64,000 nucleotides of DNA from Sinorhizobium mexicanum (GCF_013488225.1 NZ_CP041238.1:1947501-2011500), one strand, 5' to 3'. Positions 8,350-18,165 are shown, counted from the first letter of the stretch. Numbers and translations are program-made. Notes: generated by a model not told the origin, from the sequence alone.

Positions 8350-9096
8350 TTGTCCATTGCCGATATTTCCATCTGGACCGCCATTCTCGCAGGCGCGCTG
8401 TCCTTTCTTTCACCCTGCGTGCTGCCACTCGTTCCACCGTACCTCTGCTATATGGCCGGCGTCTCCGTGGACCAGTTTCGTGGTGGTGACACCGTCGCGA
8501 TCGCCAGCACCCGGCGCGCCGTGCTGCCGGCGGCGCTGTTCTTCACACTCGGCTTCGCGACCGTCTTTGTGGCGCTCGGCGCGGGGGCGTCGTCGATCGG
8601 ACTCTTGCTGCGGCAATACATAGACCTGCTGTCGCGCATCGGCGGTGTTATCATCATCGTCATGGGGTTGCATTTCCTTGGCGTCTTCCGCATCGGTCTG
8701 CTTGCCCGCGAGGCGCGCTTTCAGGGCGGCGGCAAGCCCGCGACACTGTCCGGCGCCTATATCATGGGCCTTGCCTTCGCCTTCGGCTGGACACCCTGCA
8801 TCGGCCCTGTTCTCGGTACCATTCTCGGCGTCGCTGCCGCACGCGACACCGTAAGCGACGGCGCACTGCTATTGGCGGTCTATTCGCTTGGCCTTGCCGT
8901 CCCGTTCTGGATCGCGGCCGGGTTTTCCGGAGCGTTCATGCATTTTCTCTCACGCTTCCGGCGCCATCTCGGTCTCGTCGAGAAACTGATGGGCGGACTG
9001 CTCGTTCTGGCGGGCCTCGCCTTCCTGTTCGGCTTGATCAGTTCGGTTGCGATCTGGTTCCAACAGACCTTTCCGATCCTGATGCAAATCGGCTAG
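8350..9096 (+). CDS. ccdA: cytochrome c biogenesis protein CcdA (DsbD transmembrane family)
   Basis: Moves reducing power across the inner membrane, from cytoplasmic thioredoxin to periplasmic thiol proteins such as those of haem-c ligation. The 248-aa product has about six hydrophobic helices and the paired redox cysteines expected of the family: Cys23 in LSPCVLPL and Cys150 in GWTPCIGP. The start is TTG at 8350 with GCCGGAG upstream; the family usually begins this close to the first helix. Neighbours are unrelated. Confidence 0.9.
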   Translation: MSIADISIWTAILAGALSFLSPCVLPLVPPYLCYMAGVSVDQFRGGDTVAIASTRRAVLPAALFFTLGFATVFVALGAGASSIGLLLRQYIDLLSRIGGVIIIVMGLHFLGVFRIGLLAREARFQGGGKPATLSGAYIMGLAFAFGWTPCIGPVLGTILGVAAARDTVSDGALLLAVYSLGLAVPFWIAAGFSGAFMHFLSRFRRHLGLVEKLMGGLLVLAGLAFLFGLISSVAIWFQQTFPILMQIG

Positions 9097-9185
9097 AGCG
9101 TTTTCACCGTTTCATCGAACTGGCGAAACGCTCTAACTCTTTGAAACGACGCACTTCCGGCCGGAAAACCGGAATTGCTTTAGGC
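9094..9185 (+). repeat. intergenic inverted-repeat element (TAGAGCGTTT family)
   Basis: A perfect 10-base inverted repeat TAGAGCGTTT / AAACGCTCTA is followed by TTCCGGCCGGAAAACCGGAA and TTGCTTTAG. I recall this composition as a frequent intergenic repeat in Rhizobiaceae. It begins at the ccdA stop codon and may act as a transcript end. Confidence 0.5.
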
Positions 9186-9208
9186 ATTGTTGCGGGCGGG
9201 GAGGGCAC

Positions 9209-10171
9209 ATGACGGAAATTGCAGGTCTGGTGCTGCCGTTCTTCGGGCTGATCTTTCTCGGTTATCTTACTGCTCGCCTTGTCGATCATCCCGGCGAGGC
9301 GATGGGCTGGCTGAATACGTTCATCGTCTACCTGGCCTTGCCTGCGCTCTTCTTCAAGCTGGTCTCGCGCACACCTGTCGAAGAGCTGACGCGCGCAGAT
9401 TTTATCCTGACCAGTGTCGGGACGACCTATGTGGTCTTTGCTCTGATCTTCTCAGTCGGGCTGTTTCTACGCCGGAACACGATTGCGGAGGCGACGATCC
9501 AGGGATTTGCCGCCGCCTATGGCAACATCGGCTACATGGGGCCGGGGTTGGCGCTGCTTGCGCTCGGTGAGGCTGCCGCTGTCCCGGTCGCGCTGATCTT
9601 CTGCTTCGAGAATGCGGCGCACTTTACCGTTGCACCGGCAATGATGGCGGCTACGGGTGGTCGTAAGGAGCCGCCCGCCACCCTCGCACTCGGCATTATG
9701 CGGAGGATCGTGCTGCATCCGTTCATTCTGTCGACCTTGGCCGGCGTCGCCGCGGCGTTCCTCGCAGTACAGCCGCCAGTGCCGGTTCAGCGGCTGATCG
9801 ATTATCTGGCGCAGGCCGCCGCTCCCTGCGCACTGTTTGCCATGGGCGTTACGCTCGCGCTGCGGCCGATCAAGAGGATCCCTGTCGAAATCGGCTACAT
9901 CGTCCCGGTGAAGCTCATCCTTCATCCCGTTTTGATGTATGTCGCGCTCAGCCTCGGCGGCGGCTACGATCCTGTCTGGGTGCAGACGGCCGTGCTGCTC
10001 GCGTCCCTGCCGACGGCAACGAACGTCTTCGTGATCGCCCACCAGTATCACGTCTGGCAGGAGCGCGCCTCGGCGACAATCCTCATTACGACACTGCTTT
10101 CGGTCGCATCCGTAACCGGCTTGCTTTTTCTGATCCGGTCAGGCGCTCTTCCCGCTGATCTTTTCCCGTAG
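9209..10171 (+). CDS. AEC-family transporter (auxin efflux carrier type)
   Basis: A 320-aa membrane protein with about ten hydrophobic helices in two halves of five. Family signs are the early VLPFFGLIFLGYL, the central AAYGNIGYMGPGLALLALG and the C-terminal TATNVFVIAHQY. Bacterial AEC members export or import small carboxylates such as malate or malonate; the substrate here is unknown. The gene starts 22 bases after the inverted-repeat element. Its last 33 bases overlap the convergent UbiH-type gene. Confidence 0.85.
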   Translation: MTEIAGLVLPFFGLIFLGYLTARLVDHPGEAMGWLNTFIVYLALPALFFKLVSRTPVEELTRADFILTSVGTTYVVFALIFSVGLFLRRNTIAEATIQGFAAAYGNIGYMGPGLALLALGEAAAVPVALIFCFENAAHFTVAPAMMAATGGRKEPPATLALGIMRRIVLHPFILSTLAGVAAAFLAVQPPVPVQRLIDYLAQAAAPCALFAMGVTLALRPIKRIPVEIGYIVPVKLILHPVLMYVALSLGGGYDPVWVQTAVLLASLPTATNVFVIAHQYHVWQERASATILITTLLSVASVTGLLFLIRSGALPADLFP

Positions 10172-11350
10172 ACCCGCCTTGAGCGCATGAATCGCGCTGC
10201 CCGGATGAATGCCTTCGCGCATCAGCAGCCCGCGAAGCGGACCGGCCGACGAGAGCAGGTGCAAGCCGACAGCGCGCAGCGCCTGAACCGGAAGGAATCC
10301 GGAAAGCAGAGAGCGATTGAGAAGATCGACGCTGGCGGTTCGGCTGACGATATCGATCCGCCTGCGGCTGTCGAACCGGTCGCCGGTGTCGGCCGGCAGC
10401 CTGCCGCCGGTCGACGATCCGACGAGTTCGACGAGCGTCATGACATCCCGCAGACTCAAGTTGAGGCCCTGGGCGCCGATCGGTGGAAAGGCATGGGCAG
10501 CTTCGCCAACCAGCATCGTGCGCCCCTTGCCGAAGCGGCGGGCCGTCATGCCCGAGAGCGGGAAGGACTGTGGGATGCCTTCTGTTGTAACCTTGCCGAG
10601 TATCGATTGCATCCGATCCTCGATCGCGCGCGAAAGCACATCGGGCGCAAGCTTCAGCGTCTCGTCAGCATCGCGCGGTTTCTGCACCCAGACGAGGCTC
10701 GAGCGGTTCCCCGGAAGCGGAACCTGGGTGAATGGGCCAGCTTCGGTGTGGAACTCGGTCGACACGTCCTGGTGTGGAAGCTCATGGCCGAAATTCAGCA
10801 CGACGGCCGTCTGCGGATAGGACCATGTGTGCACGGAAATGCCTGCCGCCTCGCGCACGGCAGAGCGCCGGCCATCGGCGCCGATGACCAGGTCGGCAGT
10901 GATCGTCCTCCCGTCGTCGACTCCGATCCGGACTTCCTCCTCCGCGAGGTCGAAGGTCGTTGCCGCCGCCGTCATTCGGTCGAGCGTCGGCAGCCCGGCT
11001 TCATGCTTCTCCAGAATTTCGAGGAAGGGCGCGTTCGGAATATTGTAGCCGAAGGCGTCCAACCCCACTTCCGATGCCCTGAAATTGACCGGCGGCGCAC
11101 GCAGCAGACGCTTTGTGTCGTCGATGATACGAATGGCGACGAGCGGCGCCGTCAGCGGCACGGTCTCGTCCCAGAGATCGAGCTCCTTGAGGTATTCAAT
11201 CGACTGGTCCATGAGGGCGGTGGTGCGTCCGTCGGCGATCACGGGCTTCGGCCCGATCAGCGCGACCCTGTGGCCGTTTCGCGCCAGCGCGATTGCGGCG
11301 AGCGAGCCGGCAAGGCCCGCTCCGATGATGACGATGTCATAATGATCCAT
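10139..11350 (-). CDS. UbiH/UbiF/COQ6-family FAD-dependent hydroxylase
   Basis: The start at 11350 gives 403 aa. It begins with the FAD dinucleotide-binding motif (YDIVIIGAGLAGSLAAIALA, residues 4-23), has the DG-motif of flavoprotein hydroxylases (DLVIGADGRRSAVREAAG) and the second FAD motif (GEAAHAFPPIGAQGLNLSLRD). This set defines the ubiquinone-biosynthesis monooxygenases that hydroxylate the ring of the quinone precursor. Which ring position cannot be told from sequence. No other ubi genes are near. The longer frame from 11389 has no better start. Confidence 0.85.
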   Translation of the reverse strand: MDHYDIVIIGAGLAGSLAAIALARNGHRVALIGPKPVIADGRTTALMDQSIEYLKELDLWDETVPLTAPLVAIRIIDDTKRLLRAPPVNFRASEVGLDAFGYNIPNAPFLEILEKHEAGLPTLDRMTAAATTFDLAEEEVRIGVDDGRTITADLVIGADGRRSAVREAAGISVHTWSYPQTAVVLNFGHELPHQDVSTEFHTEAGPFTQVPLPGNRSSLVWVQKPRDADETLKLAPDVLSRAIEDRMQSILGKVTTEGIPQSFPLSGMTARRFGKGRTMLVGEAAHAFPPIGAQGLNLSLRDVMTLVELVGSSTGGRLPADTGDRFDSRRRIDIVSRTASVDLLNRSLLSGFLPVQALRAVGLHLLSSAGPLRGLLMREGIHPGSAIHALKAGLREKISGKSA

Positions 11351-11628
11351 AGCCGACAGGGGCCTCTTCCCGTGCGCATCCCTGCGCATTCTCTTAAAGT
11401 CTCGGTAGTCGTTCTACTCGCATAGCTCATTGAAATAAATGGGCTGAATCAACGCGGAAGCAAGCGTCGCGTGTCCACAAGACAATTCCATCGCGACGCT
11501 TTTGCAGTTGAATTTTGCTGGCGATGCATTGCAAACGGTGCATATTACGGCCAAAGCGCCAGCGATGCGGTTAAGGTGTGGCCTGGTCGCGCAAAAGGCG
11601 GGGATGTAGGGGATAGGCGACGTCGCCC

Positions 11629-12354
11629 ATGAAGTTCTTTAATTACAGAAGAGTGCCCTATGCCGAGATACGGGCCTTCTCCGTCCACATCCTTACGGCC
11701 TCCGGTTCGTTCCTGGCTTTCCTCGGGGTCGTAGCGGCGGCCGAACATCGCTTCGTCGACATGTTCTGGTGGCTCGGGCTGGCACTGCTCGTCGACGGCA
11801 TCGACGGGCCGATCGCACGCAAGGTGCAGGTCAAGGAAGTGCTGCCAAATTGGTCGGGCGACACGCTCGACAACGTCATCGACTACGTGACCTACGTCTT
11901 GCTGCCCGCATTCGCGCTCTATCAAAGCGGCATGATCGGCGAACCGTGGTCATTCGTGGCCGCCGGCGCCATTGTCGTGTCGAGCGCGATCTATTATGCC
12001 GACATGGGAATGAAGACGGACGAGTATTTCTTTTCCGGTTTTCCGGTTGTCTGGAACATGATCGTCTTCACGCTCTTCGTCATCCAGGCGAGCGAAGTGA
12101 CGGCGTCAATCGTCGTTTTCCTTTCCGTCGTGCTGACGTTCCTGCCGATCAATTTTCTCCATCCCGTGCGCGTGGAAAGGTTAAGGCCGCTCAATCTCGG
12201 CGTTTTCCTGGCCTGGTCCGTGCTTGGCATGTATGCTCTGCTTCTGCATTTCGAGACACCTGACTGGGTGGCTATTGGCGTCGTGGCGACTGGGCTCTAC
12301 CTCTACGTCATCGGTTTTGTTCTGCAGATATTTCCCAACCTCGGCCGCGCGTAG
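11629..12354 (+). CDS. pcs: phosphatidylcholine synthase
   Basis: Condenses choline with CDP-diacylglycerol to give phosphatidylcholine and CMP in the inner membrane, the one-step route of rhizobia and other host-associated bacteria using plant-derived choline. The 241 aa equal the length of the Sinorhizobium enzyme. It carries the CDP-alcohol phosphotransferase motif: D59-G60-x2-A63-R64, G77, D81 and D85, with a 12-residue AR-to-G gap. About eight hydrophobic helices. Monocistronic; the quinone reductase follows after nine bases and may be co-transcribed. Confidence 0.95.
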   Translation: MKFFNYRRVPYAEIRAFSVHILTASGSFLAFLGVVAAAEHRFVDMFWWLGLALLVDGIDGPIARKVQVKEVLPNWSGDTLDNVIDYVTYVLLPAFALYQSGMIGEPWSFVAAGAIVVSSAIYYADMGMKTDEYFFSGFPVVWNMIVFTLFVIQASEVTASIVVFLSVVLTFLPINFLHPVRVERLRPLNLGVFLAWSVLGMYALLLHFETPDWVAIGVVATGLYLYVIGFVLQIFPNLGRA

Positions 12355-12363
12355 GAGTTGACC

Positions 12364-13341
12364 ATGGCACAGGCGATCGTTGTTCGCGAACTCGGTGGAC
12401 CCGAGGTTCTGAAGATGGAAGGCGTTACGCTTTCGCCGCCCGGGCCCGGCGAGGTCCAGATCCGGCAAGTGGCAGTCGGCCTCAACTTCATCGACGTCTA
12501 TTTCCGCACCGGCCTCTACAAGTCGGCGACCGGCTTGCCCTTCATTCCGGGCAAGGAAGGCGCGGGCATCGTCACCGCCGTGGGTGATGGGGTGAGCCTG
12601 TTCTCGATCGGCGACCGCGTTGCCTATGCGTCAGCCGATGGCGCCTATGCGAGCGAACGCAATGTCGACGCATCGCAACTGGTGAAGGTCCCCGACGGGA
12701 TCAGCCTGGAAACGGCGGCCGCGATGATGCTGAAAGGCATGACGGCCCAATATCTGCTCAATCAGACCTTCAAGGTTGGCCCGGAGACGACTTTGCTGTT
12801 CCACGCGGCAGCCGGTGGCGTGGGGCTGATTGCCGGGCAATGGGCGAAGGCGCTGGGCGCGACCGTGATCGGCACGGCCGGCTCGCAGGAGAAGATCGAG
12901 CTGGCGCTCGCGCACGGCTACGACCATGTGATCAACTACCGGACGGACAATTTCATCTCTCGCGTCAAAGAGCTGACCGGCGGCCGCGGCGTCGATGTCG
13001 TTTACGATTCGGTCGGCCGCGATACCTACCCGGGGTCGCTCGACTGCCTGAAACCGCGCGGGCTGTGGGTTAGCTTCGGCAATTCTTCCGGGCCGGTGGA
13101 GGCGTTCAACATCGGTATCCTGGCGCAGAAGGGCTCGCTCTTTGCAACACGCCCGACGCTCTTCAGTTATGTCTCGACGCGGCCGGCATTGGAGGCATGC
13201 GCAAATTCCCTGTTTGATGTTGTGCAAAGCAACAAAGTGCGTATCAATATCAATCAGACCTATCCGCTCCCCGACGCCGGTCGGGCGCATACGGATCTGG
13301 AAACAAGAAAAACGAGTGGAACGACGTTGTTGATTCCGTGA
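12364..13341 (+). CDS. qor: NADPH:quinone oxidoreductase, zeta-crystallin-like
   Basis: A 325-aa medium-chain dehydrogenase/reductase without zinc ligands. The N-terminal part has NFIDVYFRTGLY and PFIPGKEGAGIV. The nucleotide-binding fold has LFHAAAGGVGLIAGQWAKALG (residues about 142-162), the AAxGGVG form of quinone reductases. The start at 12364 is chosen for TAGGAG seven bases upstream; the in-frame TTG at 12358 overlaps that site. Acts in one-electron quinone detoxification in the cytoplasm. Confidence 0.88.
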   Translation: MAQAIVVRELGGPEVLKMEGVTLSPPGPGEVQIRQVAVGLNFIDVYFRTGLYKSATGLPFIPGKEGAGIVTAVGDGVSLFSIGDRVAYASADGAYASERNVDASQLVKVPDGISLETAAAMMLKGMTAQYLLNQTFKVGPETTLLFHAAAGGVGLIAGQWAKALGATVIGTAGSQEKIELALAHGYDHVINYRTDNFISRVKELTGGRGVDVVYDSVGRDTYPGSLDCLKPRGLWVSFGNSSGPVEAFNIGILAQKGSLFATRPTLFSYVSTRPALEACANSLFDVVQSNKVRININQTYPLPDAGRAHTDLETRKTSGTTLLIP

Positions 13342-13390
13342 CCGAAACCTGAAGGTGGGCAGGGATCAATAGAGGGGAAAAGAGGGCAGC

Positions 13391-14965
13391 GTGCCTGGTA
13401 AGGGACAAATTGCGAGCGGTCCGTTGTTGACCGTGAGCAACCTGACGAAATTATTCGGCTCGTTCGCAGCCTGCAACGCGATCAATCTGCAGATAGAGCC
13501 GGGAGAAATCCACGCCCTGCTTGGCGAGAACGGGGCGGGCAAGTCGACTTTGGTGAAAATGCTGTTCGGCGTGCTCGCGCCCACGGCAGGCGAGATTGCG
13601 TGGCAGGGTGAACCGGTCCGTATTGGCAGCCCCGGTGACGCGCGCAAGCTCGGTATCGGCATGGTTTTCCAGCATTTTTCCTTGTTCGAGGCGCTGACCG
13701 TCGCCGAGAATATCGCGCTTTCGATGGATCGGAACGTCTCGCTTGCCCGTGTCGCCGACGAGGCGTCGCGGCTTTCGCGTGCCTATGGCTTGCCTCTCGA
13801 CCCCAAGGCGCATGTTGCGGATCTTTCTGTCGGCGAGCGCCAGCGGATCGAGATTGTACGTGCGCTTTTGCAGAATCCGCGGCTAATCATTCTCGACGAG
13901 CCAACCTCGGTGCTGACGCCGCAGGAGGCCGACCGTCTGTTCGAGACACTGCAAAAGCTGAAGGCGGAAGGCCGCTCGGTCCTTTATATCAGCCATCGTC
14001 TCGAGGAGGTTCAACGCATCTGCGACCGGGCGACGGTCTTGAGACACGGCAGGGTGACGGGGGCTTGCGATCCGCGCACGGAAACGCCAGCCTCGCTGGC
14101 GCGGATGATGGTCGGAAGCGATGTTGCGCCGGTGACCTCGGAAGGTACCAACACAAAGGGCGACGTCCAGCTGGAAGCGCGTGATCTTTCGGTCGCGGCG
14201 CGCACGCCGTTCGCGGTTTCATTGAAGAACGTCTGTCTCGAGGTCCGGGCGGGTGAAGTGCTGGCGATCGCCGGCGTGGCCGGCAATGGCCAGAGTGAGC
14301 TTTTCGATGCCTTGTCGGGCGAATACCCGGCCGCGGACGATAACGCGGTACTGATAAGGCAGAGGCCCGTCGGAACAAGGAACATCAACGCCCGGCGTCT
14401 GATGGGCGCGGGCTTCGTTCCCGAGGAACGGCATGGGCACGCCGCGGTCGCAGCGCTTTCGCTATCGGATAATCTTGTCCTCGCACGCAATCAATCCGAC
14501 AAGCGCGCATTTCTCGGCGGCGGATTCCTCAGGATCATTCGCCAGAGCGCGGTGAAGGCTGCGACGAGGCGGATTTCCGAGGCGATGGATGTTCGCAAGA
14601 GCGGCGAGGACCCTCCGGCGGGTTCGCTCTCGGGCGGCAACCTGCAGAAATTCATCGTCGGCCGCGAACTCGACCGCCAGCCATCCGTGCTAGTGGTGAA
14701 CCAACCGACCTGGGGCGTCGACGCAGGCGCGGCGAGCCGCATTCGCCAAGCCTTGGTCGATCTCGCCAAGACAGGTTCCGCCGTGCTGGTCATCAGCCAG
14801 GATCTGGACGAAATATTCGAGGTGGCGACCGAGATTGCCGTCATCAGCGAAGGGCGTCTTTCCGATCCCTATCCGGCTCGGGAACTCTCGCGCGAGAAGA
14901 TCGGTCTCCTTATGGGCGGCATACACGGCGAAACCGGATCCGCGGGAGCTGCGCATGCGCATTGA
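13391..14965 (+). CDS. ABC importer ATPase, BMP-type nucleoside/simple sugar system
   Basis: A 524-aa protein with two fused nucleotide-binding domains. The first is complete: Walker A GENGAGKST (residues 45-53), signature LSVGERQRIE, Walker B LIILDEP. The second is degenerate, as usual in this class: Walker A position AGVAGNGQSE, signature LSGGNLQKF, and NQPTWGVDAG. The start is GTG at 13391. It overlaps the first permease gene by 11 bases. With two permeases and a BMP-family binding protein it forms a complete importer; homologues take up nucleosides or purines. Confidence 0.92.
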   Translation: MPGKGQIASGPLLTVSNLTKLFGSFAACNAINLQIEPGEIHALLGENGAGKSTLVKMLFGVLAPTAGEIAWQGEPVRIGSPGDARKLGIGMVFQHFSLFEALTVAENIALSMDRNVSLARVADEASRLSRAYGLPLDPKAHVADLSVGERQRIEIVRALLQNPRLIILDEPTSVLTPQEADRLFETLQKLKAEGRSVLYISHRLEEVQRICDRATVLRHGRVTGACDPRTETPASLARMMVGSDVAPVTSEGTNTKGDVQLEARDLSVAARTPFAVSLKNVCLEVRAGEVLAIAGVAGNGQSELFDALSGEYPAADDNAVLIRQRPVGTRNINARRLMGAGFVPEERHGHAAVAALSLSDNLVLARNQSDKRAFLGGGFLRIIRQSAVKAATRRISEAMDVRKSGEDPPAGSLSGGNLQKFIVGRELDRQPSVLVVNQPTWGVDAGAASRIRQALVDLAKTGSAVLVISQDLDEIFEVATEIAVISEGRLSDPYPARELSREKIGLLMGGIHGETGSAGAAHAH

Positions 14966-16049
14966 ACTCGAAAAGCGGGCGAAGATTTCGACCCTGTTCT
15001 CAATTCTCTCGCCGTTCATCGCCTTTGCGCTGACCATCGTCTTCGGCGGTCTCATGTTCGCGCTGCTCGGCAAGAATCCGGTGAGCGCGCTCTACAGCTT
15101 CTTTGTGGAGCCCTTGAGTGAGGTCTGGTCGCTGCACGAGCTGGCGATCAAGGCTGCGCCGCTGATCCTGATCGGTGTCGGCCTCTCTGTGTGCTTCCGG
15201 TCCAACAACTGGAACATCGGTGCCGAAGGCCAGTTCATCATGGGGGCGATCGCCGGCTCGATCCTGCCCGTCGTCTTCTACGACTGGCAATCGCCGCTGG
15301 TGCTGCCGATGATGATGCTGCTCGGCATGCTTGGCGGCGCTCTTTTTGCGGCCATACCGGCCTTCCTCAAGGCGCATATGAACACCAACGAGATCCTGAC
15401 GAGCCTGATGCTGGTCTATGTCGCCCAGCTCTTCCTCGACTGGCTCGTACGCGGTCCCTGGCGCAATCCGCAGGGCATGAACTTTCCGGAAACCCGCACG
15501 TTTGCCGCCGATGCGATCCTTCCTGAAATGCTCGCTTCCGGGCGCACGCATTGGGGCTTCGCCTTCGCGATTATCGCCGCGGTCCTCGTCTGGTTCATGA
15601 TGCGTTACACGCTTAGGGGGTTCGAGATCACCGTGCTCGGCCAGTCCGAGCGGGCAGGGCGCTTTGCCGGCTTCTCGTCGCGCAAGATGATCTGGTTTTC
15701 GATGCTGTTCTCGGGAGCACTGGCAGGACTTGCCGGCATTGCGGAAGTCAGCGGCGCCATCCAGCAATTGCGGCCGGTGATTTCGCCGGGCTACGGCTTC
15801 ACGGCAATCATCGTCGCCTTCCTCGGGCGCCTCAACCCGCTCGGCATCATCGCCGCCGGGCTCGTCCTGGCGTTGACTTATCTCGGCGGCGAGGCAGCAC
15901 AGCTTTCGATCGGCGTGTCTGAAAAGGTGACGCGCGTGTTCCAGGGGCTGTTGCTGTTCTTCGTGCTGTCCTGCGACACGCTCATTCACTACCGCATCCG
16001 GCTGGTTTGGGAGAGGCTTGCTGCAATCAAGACGGATGAGGCGCATTGA
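14955..16049 (+). CDS. ABC importer permease 1 (BMP-type)
   Basis: A 364-aa product. The ATG at 14955 lies inside the end of the ATPase gene, which fixes the start. About ten hydrophobic helices, with the BPD_transp_2 features GLSVCFRSNNWNIGAEGQF and NTNEILTSLMLVYVAQ. It pairs with the smaller permease to form the channel, as in the nucleoside systems of other bacteria. Stop and next ATG share one base (TGATG), so translation is coupled. Confidence 0.92.
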   Translation: MRIELEKRAKISTLFSILSPFIAFALTIVFGGLMFALLGKNPVSALYSFFVEPLSEVWSLHELAIKAAPLILIGVGLSVCFRSNNWNIGAEGQFIMGAIAGSILPVVFYDWQSPLVLPMMMLLGMLGGALFAAIPAFLKAHMNTNEILTSLMLVYVAQLFLDWLVRGPWRNPQGMNFPETRTFAADAILPEMLASGRTHWGFAFAIIAAVLVWFMMRYTLRGFEITVLGQSERAGRFAGFSSRKMIWFSMLFSGALAGLAGIAEVSGAIQQLRPVISPGYGFTAIIVAFLGRLNPLGIIAAGLVLALTYLGGEAAQLSIGVSEKVTRVFQGLLLFFVLSCDTLIHYRIRLVWERLAAIKTDEAH

Positions 16050-16969
16050 TGGGTATCGCTGAAGCAATCCTCTTGAGCGTCATCACTGCGGCGACGCCGC
16101 TTGTGCTTGCGGCCATTGGCGAGCTCGTCGCCGAGCGATCGGGCGTCCTCAATCTCGGTGTCGAGGGCATGATGATCATGGGCGCGGTTTGCGCTTTTGC
16201 TGCCACGCAGCTTACGGGCTCCCCATATCTGGGGGCTCTCGCCGGTATGGCTGCCGGGATGCTGTTTTCTCTTTTCTTTGGTTTCCTTACGCTGACGCTT
16301 GTCGCCAATCAGGTTGCGACGGGCCTCGCGCTGACGCTGCTCGGCCTCGGCGTGTCCGGGATGCTCGGCGAGAGTTTCCTCGGAATGCAGGGCATCAAGC
16401 TACAGCCGATCGTGACGCCGGTCCTTTCGGAAATACCGTTCATAGGTCCGCTGCTCTTCAGGCAGGACGCGATCTTCTACGTGTCGATCGCGATCGTCGC
16501 AGGCGTCCATTGGTTCCTATTCAGGAGTCGCGCGGGGCTGAAGCTGCGCGCTGTGGGTGACAGCCATGCCTCTGCCCATGCCCTTGGGGTTGATGTCATT
16601 CGCACTCGATACCTGGCTGTTTTGTTCGGCGGCGCCTGTGCCGGTCTCGCCGGCGCGCAGCTCTCGCTGGTCTACACGCCGCAATGGGTGGAAAACATGT
16701 CGGCCGGCCGCGGCTGGATCGCGCTTGCCCTCGTCGTCTTCGCGTCCTGGCGCCCCTGGCGTGTCGTCGCCGGCGGATATCTGTTTGGCGCGGTTTCGAT
16801 CAGCCAGCTTCATGCGCAGGCTTTCGGCATCGGAATTCCCTCGCAATTCCTTTCTTCGCTTCCCTATGTTGCGACAGTTGTCGTACTTATCCTCATCTCA
16901 CACAACCGGCGCATGACTCTGATCAACACGCCGGCATCGCTCGGTAAGCCGTTTGTGCCGGACCGGTGA
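16049..16969 (+). CDS. ABC importer permease 2 (BMP-type)
   Basis: A 306-aa product. The start at 16049 shares its A with the previous stop. BPD_transp_2 family: AERSGVLNLGVEGMMIMGA near the N-terminus and the central AGLAGAQLSLVYTPQW. About eight to nine hydrophobic helices. Same importer as the preceding gene. Confidence 0.92.
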   Translation: MGIAEAILLSVITAATPLVLAAIGELVAERSGVLNLGVEGMMIMGAVCAFAATQLTGSPYLGALAGMAAGMLFSLFFGFLTLTLVANQVATGLALTLLGLGVSGMLGESFLGMQGIKLQPIVTPVLSEIPFIGPLLFRQDAIFYVSIAIVAGVHWFLFRSRAGLKLRAVGDSHASAHALGVDVIRTRYLAVLFGGACAGLAGAQLSLVYTPQWVENMSAGRGWIALALVVFASWRPWRVVAGGYLFGAVSISQLHAQAFGIGIPSQFLSSLPYVATVVVLILISHNRRMTLINTPASLGKPFVPDR

Positions 16970-17013
16970 ACAACAACAAGCCAGACGGACGTACTCAACC
17001 GACAGAGGTAAAA

Positions 17014-18084
17014 ATGAAAAAACTACTGCTCGCCCTCGCAACAACAACTGCCGTGCTCGGCTTTACATCCGCAGCAAGTGCCCAGGAAAAGGCCAAGATC
17101 TGCTTTGTCTACGTCGGCTCGAGAACCGATGGTGGCTGGACCCAGGCGCATGACCTTGGCCGTCAGCAGCTCGAGAAGGAGCTCGGCGACAAGATCGAGA
17201 CGCAGTTCCTCGAAAACGTGCCCGAAGGCCCCGACGCCGAACGCGCGATCGAACGCCTGGCGCGTTCCGGCTGCGGCCTGATCTTCACGACGTCATTCGG
17301 ATTCATGGAGGCGACGGTCAAGGTCGCTCCGAAATTTCCGGACGTGAAATTCGAGCACGCGACCGGCTACAAGACGCTCCCGAACGTCGCGACGTATAAC
17401 AGCCGCTTCTATGAAGGCCGCTACATCCAGGGCCAGATTGCCGCCAAGATGTCCGAGAAGGGCGTCGCCGGCTACATCGCGTCCTTCCCGATTCCCGAAG
17501 TGGTGATGGGCATCAACTCCTTCGTGATCGGCGCCCGCTCGATCAATCCGGATTTCAAGATCAAGGTCATCTGGGCGAACACCTGGTTCGATCCCGGCAA
17601 GGAAGCTGATGCCGCGAAGGCACTGATCGACCAGGGCGTTGATATCCTGACGCAGCACACCGACACGACCGCGCCTATGCAGGTTGCCGCCGAACGCGGC
17701 ATCAAGGCCTTCGGTCAGGCCTCCGACATGATCGCCGCAGGCCCGAATACGCAGCTGACCGCCATCATCGATACCTGGGGCAACTATTATGTGAAGCGTA
17801 CGCAGGCCTTCCTCGACGGAAAGTGGGAAACGAAGTCGAGCTGGGACGGCTTGAAAGACGGCATCCTGACCATGGCGCCCTATACCAATATGCCGGACGA
17901 CGTGAAGGCGATGGCTGAGGCAACCGAGGCCAAGATCAAGTCGGGCGAACTGAAGCCGTTCACCGGTCCGCTCAACAAGCAGGATGGCAGCGCCTGGCTG
18001 AAGGCCGGCGAAAGCTCGGATGACGCGACACTGCTCGGCATGAACTTCTACGTCGAAGGCGTCGACGACAAGCTGCCGCAATAA
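17014..18084 (+). CDS. BMP-family substrate-binding lipoprotein-like protein of the importer
   Basis: Periplasmic binding protein, 356 aa, start at 17014 (AGAGG upstream; the longer frame from 16966 overlaps the permease end). The signal peptide MKKLLLALATTTAVLGF ends ASAQ and has no lipobox cysteine, so it is likely soluble. The BMP domain follows (KICFVYVGSRTDGGWTQAHD; FTTSFGFMEATVKVAPKFPD; MGINSFVIGARS). Members bind purine nucleosides or related ligands. Being last in the operon and followed by a strong terminator fits the usual excess of binding protein only if a separate promoter or message processing exists. Confidence 0.9.
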   Translation: MKKLLLALATTTAVLGFTSAASAQEKAKICFVYVGSRTDGGWTQAHDLGRQQLEKELGDKIETQFLENVPEGPDAERAIERLARSGCGLIFTTSFGFMEATVKVAPKFPDVKFEHATGYKTLPNVATYNSRFYEGRYIQGQIAAKMSEKGVAGYIASFPIPEVVMGINSFVIGARSINPDFKIKVIWANTWFDPGKEADAAKALIDQGVDILTQHTDTTAPMQVAAERGIKAFGQASDMIAAGPNTQLTAIIDTWGNYYVKRTQAFLDGKWETKSSWDGLKDGILTMAPYTNMPDDVKAMAEATEAKIKSGELKPFTGPLNKQDGSAWLKAGESSDDATLLGMNFYVEGVDDKLPQ

Positions 18085-18136
18085 GCTGACGGGACCCATG
18101 GTCCAGGCTGTAAAGTAGTGCGTTTCCAGTGCCGGC

Positions 18137-18165
18137 AAACCCCGCGTCGCAAACGCGGGGTTTTT
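18137..18165 (+). terminator. intrinsic terminator of the importer operon
   Basis: Stem ACCCCGCGT / ACGCGGGGT with a short loop and a following T-run (TTTTT at 18161-18165). It lies 50 bases after the binding-protein stop. Confidence 0.85.
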
